Assembly: GCA_030825745.1 (NCBI GenBank)
Contig: JAPJPH010000033.1
Location: 1 to 8,734 of the forward strand
Direction of reading: 5' to 3'
DNA: 8,734 bases
Source: Anaerococcus sp.
GTDB taxonomy: Bacteria > Bacillota > Clostridia > Tissierellales > Peptoniphilaceae
The first letter of the stretch is position 1. Every line of letters starts with the position of its first letter. Below the pieces are notes generated by a model. It made no database searches. It saw nothing but the letters and a program-made list of their open reading frames with translations, and was not told the DNA's origin. This document shows, piece by piece, positions 7,277 through 8,734 of the stretch. The translations under genes were made by a program, and so were the position numbers.

Positions 7277-7304
7277 CACCGGGAGATAAACTCTCGGTGT
7301 TTTT
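7277..7304 (+). terminator. Hairpin terminator between AbgT and M20 peptidase genes
   Basis: CACCGGGAG (7277-7285) pairs with CTCTCGGTG (7291-7299) over nine positions with one G-U, around the loop ATAAA, followed by TTTTT (7300-7304). It is a strong intrinsic terminator eight bases after the AbgT stop. No good promoter is seen between it and the next gene, so partial read-through may set the expression ratio. Confidence 0.88.
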
Positions 7305-7330
7305 ATAAATTTATTTAGATTTAGAAAAAG

Positions 7331-7336
7331 AAAGGA
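7331..7336 (+). promoter_or_regulatory. Ribosome binding site that decides the ATT start
   Basis: AAAGGA lies exactly five bases before ATT 7342. This matches the five-base spacing seen at the S-component gene (GGAGG to ATG 347). The only nearby conventional codon, TTG 7343, is in a different frame that stops after three codons. Confidence 0.6.
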
Positions 7337-7341
7337 TTTTT

Positions 7342-8445
7342 ATTGAAAGAGTAATAAAAAGATTTATCGAATATGCAAAAATAGATAGAGAAACTTTTAA
7401 TGAAGCTAATTTTAAAGATAGACTGAAAAAAGATTTAGAAGATCTTGGTCTAGAAGTATATGAAGATAAAAAAGCTGGAGAAGTAGTAGGTTCAAACTCT
7501 GGAAATCTTATAGCTAAACTTAAAGGTGAAGGTGATAAGACTATATTATTTTCATCACATATGGATACAGTTTCTCCAGGTGTAGGAATAGAACCATATG
7601 TAGATGACGAGGGAGTTTTAAGATCTAAAGGTGATACAATTTTAGCATCAGACGATAAAGCTGGAGTTTCAGCTATTATGGAAATGCTAACTATTTTAAA
7701 GGAAGAAAATATTCCTCACCATAATATAGAAGTAGTATTTACTATTTCTGAAGAAGGAGGACTTAAAGGTTCTAAAAATTTAGATTATTCTAAAATTAAT
7801 GCGGATTTTGGAATAGTATTAGATTCAGGCGGATCAGCTGGACATACAGTAGTTCATGCACCTGCACAATCTAAAGTTTATGTAACTTTTAAAGGTAAGT
7901 CAGCTCACGCAGGAGTAGCACCTGAGGATGGAGTTTCAGCTATAGTTATCGCTGCAGAAGCTATTTCTAATATGAAACTTTTAAGAATCGATGAAGAAAC
8001 TACTGCTAATATTGGATCTATCCATGGTGGAGGACCTACAAATATCGTAACAGACTCAGTAAGAATTGAGGCAGAAGCTAGATCATTAGATAATGACAAA
8101 CTTAAAGCTCAAGTAGATCATATGGTAAAATGTGTAAAAGATGCACAAGAAAAATATGCAATAGAAGCTGAAATTGAAATAGTTGAAGCTTATAAATCAT
8201 TTAAAATCGAAGAAGATGCTGCTCCAGTAGTTGCGGTAAAAGAAGCGTGTGAAAAATTAGGATTTGAATTTAAGCCAGCTACATCAGGTGGTGGATCTGA
8301 TACTAATAATTATAATTTAAATGGAATCCCAGCTGTAAATTTAGGAGTAGGGATGACAAAAGCACACTCTGTAGATGAATTTTGTAAAGTAGAAGATATA
8401 GTAAATGGAGCAAAACTTATTACTGAAATAGCTAGAATTGATTAA
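7342..8445 (+). CDS. PepT-like M20 family metallopeptidase, probable ATT start
   Basis: Cytosolic zinc peptidase of the M20 family, closest in appearance to the PepT-like group (about 360-370 residues). From ATT 7342 it has 367 residues. Motifs are SSHMDTV (71-77, metal H73 and D75), ASDDKAG with D104/D105, SEEGG with E137 (general base) and E138, LDSGG with D161, SAHAGVAPEDG (dimerisation-domain signature) and KAHSVDEF with metal H342. The first ATG in frame (7561) is M74, inside the metal motif, so a start there would delete H73 and cannot give an active enzyme. The upstream frame is open back to TAA 7306-7308 and encodes a good M20 N-terminus (IERVIKRFIEYAKID...). No ATG, GTG or TTG exists in frame there. 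ATT 7342 has AAAGGA at ideal spacing. An ATG-to-ATT mutation or base error is the alternative. It probably hydrolyses what the AbgT protein imports. Confidence 0.88.
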   Translation: MERVIKRFIEYAKIDRETFNEANFKDRLKKDLEDLGLEVYEDKKAGEVVGSNSGNLIAKLKGEGDKTILFSSHMDTVSPGVGIEPYVDDEGVLRSKGDTILASDDKAGVSAIMEMLTILKEENIPHHNIEVVFTISEEGGLKGSKNLDYSKINADFGIVLDSGGSAGHTVVHAPAQSKVYVTFKGKSAHAGVAPEDGVSAIVIAAEAISNMKLLRIDEETTANIGSIHGGGPTNIVTDSVRIEAEARSLDNDKLKAQVDHMVKCVKDAQEKYAIEAEIEIVEAYKSFKIEEDAAPVVAVKEACEKLGFEFKPATSGGGSDTNNYNLNGIPAVNLGVGMTKAHSVDEFCKVEDIVNGAKLITEIARID

Positions 8446-8456
8446 AACTTTTAATT

Positions 8457-8486
8457 AAACGTCTATATTTTATATGGGCGTTTTTT
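8457..8486 (+). terminator. Intrinsic terminator after the M20 peptidase gene
   Basis: ACGTCTATAT (8459-8468) pairs with ATATGGGCGT (8472-8481) with two G-U pairs and a TTT loop. AA before it can pair into the T run that ends at 8486. It closes the AbgT-peptidase unit. Confidence 0.85.
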
Positions 8487-8515
8487 ATATTGTCTATACA
8501 TTTTTTATTCTTAGA

Positions 8516-8524
8516 TGTTATACT
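8516..8524 (+). promoter_or_regulatory. Extended -10 promoter of the chromate-transporter gene
   Basis: TGTTATACT fits an extended -10 element: TGn followed by TATACT (5 of 6 to TATAAT). It sits 28 bases before the ATG. No convincing -35 is seen at 17 bases, which is common with extended -10 promoters. The terminator just upstream makes a promoter here expected. Confidence 0.5.
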
Positions 8525-8552
8525 TTTATATATAAAGTGTTTAGGGGGAATA

Positions 8553-8734
8553 ATGAATAAAGATAATCAAACATCTCTTTTAAATTTATTTTTAACTTTC
8601 TTACGAATAAATGCCATTACCTTTGGGGGTGGATATACTATTGTTGCGATTTTAAGAGATGAGTTTTCAGTTAATAAAAATTTAATCGATAGTGATGACA
8701 TGCTTAATATTACGGCACTAGCTCAGTCATCGCC
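8553..8734 (+). CDS. Chromate transporter (CHR/ChrA) family protein, N-terminal part
   Basis: Membrane protein truncated by the window end; 60 complete codons are visible. The start LFLTFLRINAITFGGGYTIVAIL (residues about 12-34) carries the CHR signature F-x-x-F-x-x-x-x-x-x-TFGGGY near the N-terminus, followed by the characteristic acidic stretch and an LNITALAQSSP segment that matches the family's 'A-x-A-Q-x-x-P' region. ATG 8553 is preceded by AGGGGGAA (8543-8550). CHR proteins export chromate or move related oxyanions in characterised bacteria; in Firmicutes they often occur as two adjacent single-domain genes of about 180-190 residues, so a partner gene may follow. It has its own promoter and is separated by a terminator, so no link to the peptidase unit is implied. 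The actual substrate is uncertain. Confidence 0.85.
   Translation, partial: MNKDNQTSLLNLFLTFLRINAITFGGGYTIVAILRDEFSVNKNLIDSDDMLNITALAQSS

Noticed and set aside
7343..7354. TTG 7343 as a start codon for the peptidase
   Set aside because: It is in another frame and meets TAA after three codons.
7561..7563. ATG 7561 as the start of the M20 peptidase
   Set aside because: It lies inside the metal-binding SSHMDT motif and would remove H73 and the whole N-terminal part; the upstream frame clearly continues the family.
7905..8099. 64-residue - strand frame inside the peptidase gene
   Set aside because: It is a shadow of conserved M20 coding sequence.
1..8734. CRISPR array, tRNA, rRNA or insertion sequence
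   Set aside because: No regularly spaced repeats, cloverleaf sequence, rRNA signature or transposase frame was seen.

Overview
The window comes from a low-GC, AT-rich Gram-positive type genome: strong GGAGG-type ribosome sites, AGA-rich arginine use, dense co-directional operons and intrinsic terminators with T tails. The gene set (ECF vitamin/metal-type importer, AbgT transporter, PepT-like peptidase, short chromate-transporter homologue) suits an anaerobic Firmicute, perhaps of the Tissierellia (Anaerococcus/Peptoniphilus-like). That placement is an impression, not a measured result. Every gene lies on the + strand.

Layout. (1) 1-123 is the 3' end of an unrecognised gene, closed by a terminator at 159-197. 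(2) 347-5389 is a five-gene operon with overlaps or very short gaps: an enlarged ECF S component, a fused double ATPase, an EcfT protein, a PHP-family metallo-phosphoesterase and an RpiR/SIS regulator. It ends in a terminator (5396-5425). (3) 5390-5726 has no gene; it holds that terminator, a 67-nt hairpin with a perfect 21-bp stem, and a promoter region overlapping a Fur-like 7-1-7 sequence. (4) 5727-8445 holds an AbgT-family transporter and a PepT-like M20 peptidase, separated by a hairpin terminator. The peptidase has no ATG, GTG or TTG at its expected beginning and appears to start at ATT 7342. (5) From 8553 a chromate-transporter-family gene runs off the end.

How the genes may work together. 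The first operon encodes a complete, dedicated ECF importer (S + A-A + T) joined to an intracellular phosphoesterase-type enzyme and a regulator of the family that usually senses phosphorylated sugars. The simplest reading is uptake of an unidentified small molecule, intracellular processing and self-regulation. The substrate cannot be named from the sequence. The second unit pairs a secondary transporter of the p-aminobenzoyl-glutamate family with a cytosolic metallopeptidase, consistent with uptake and hydrolysis of an aminoacyl or peptidyl compound. The most system-like content is the ECF-PHP-RpiR operon; the most concrete sequence oddities are the ATT start and the long palindrome.
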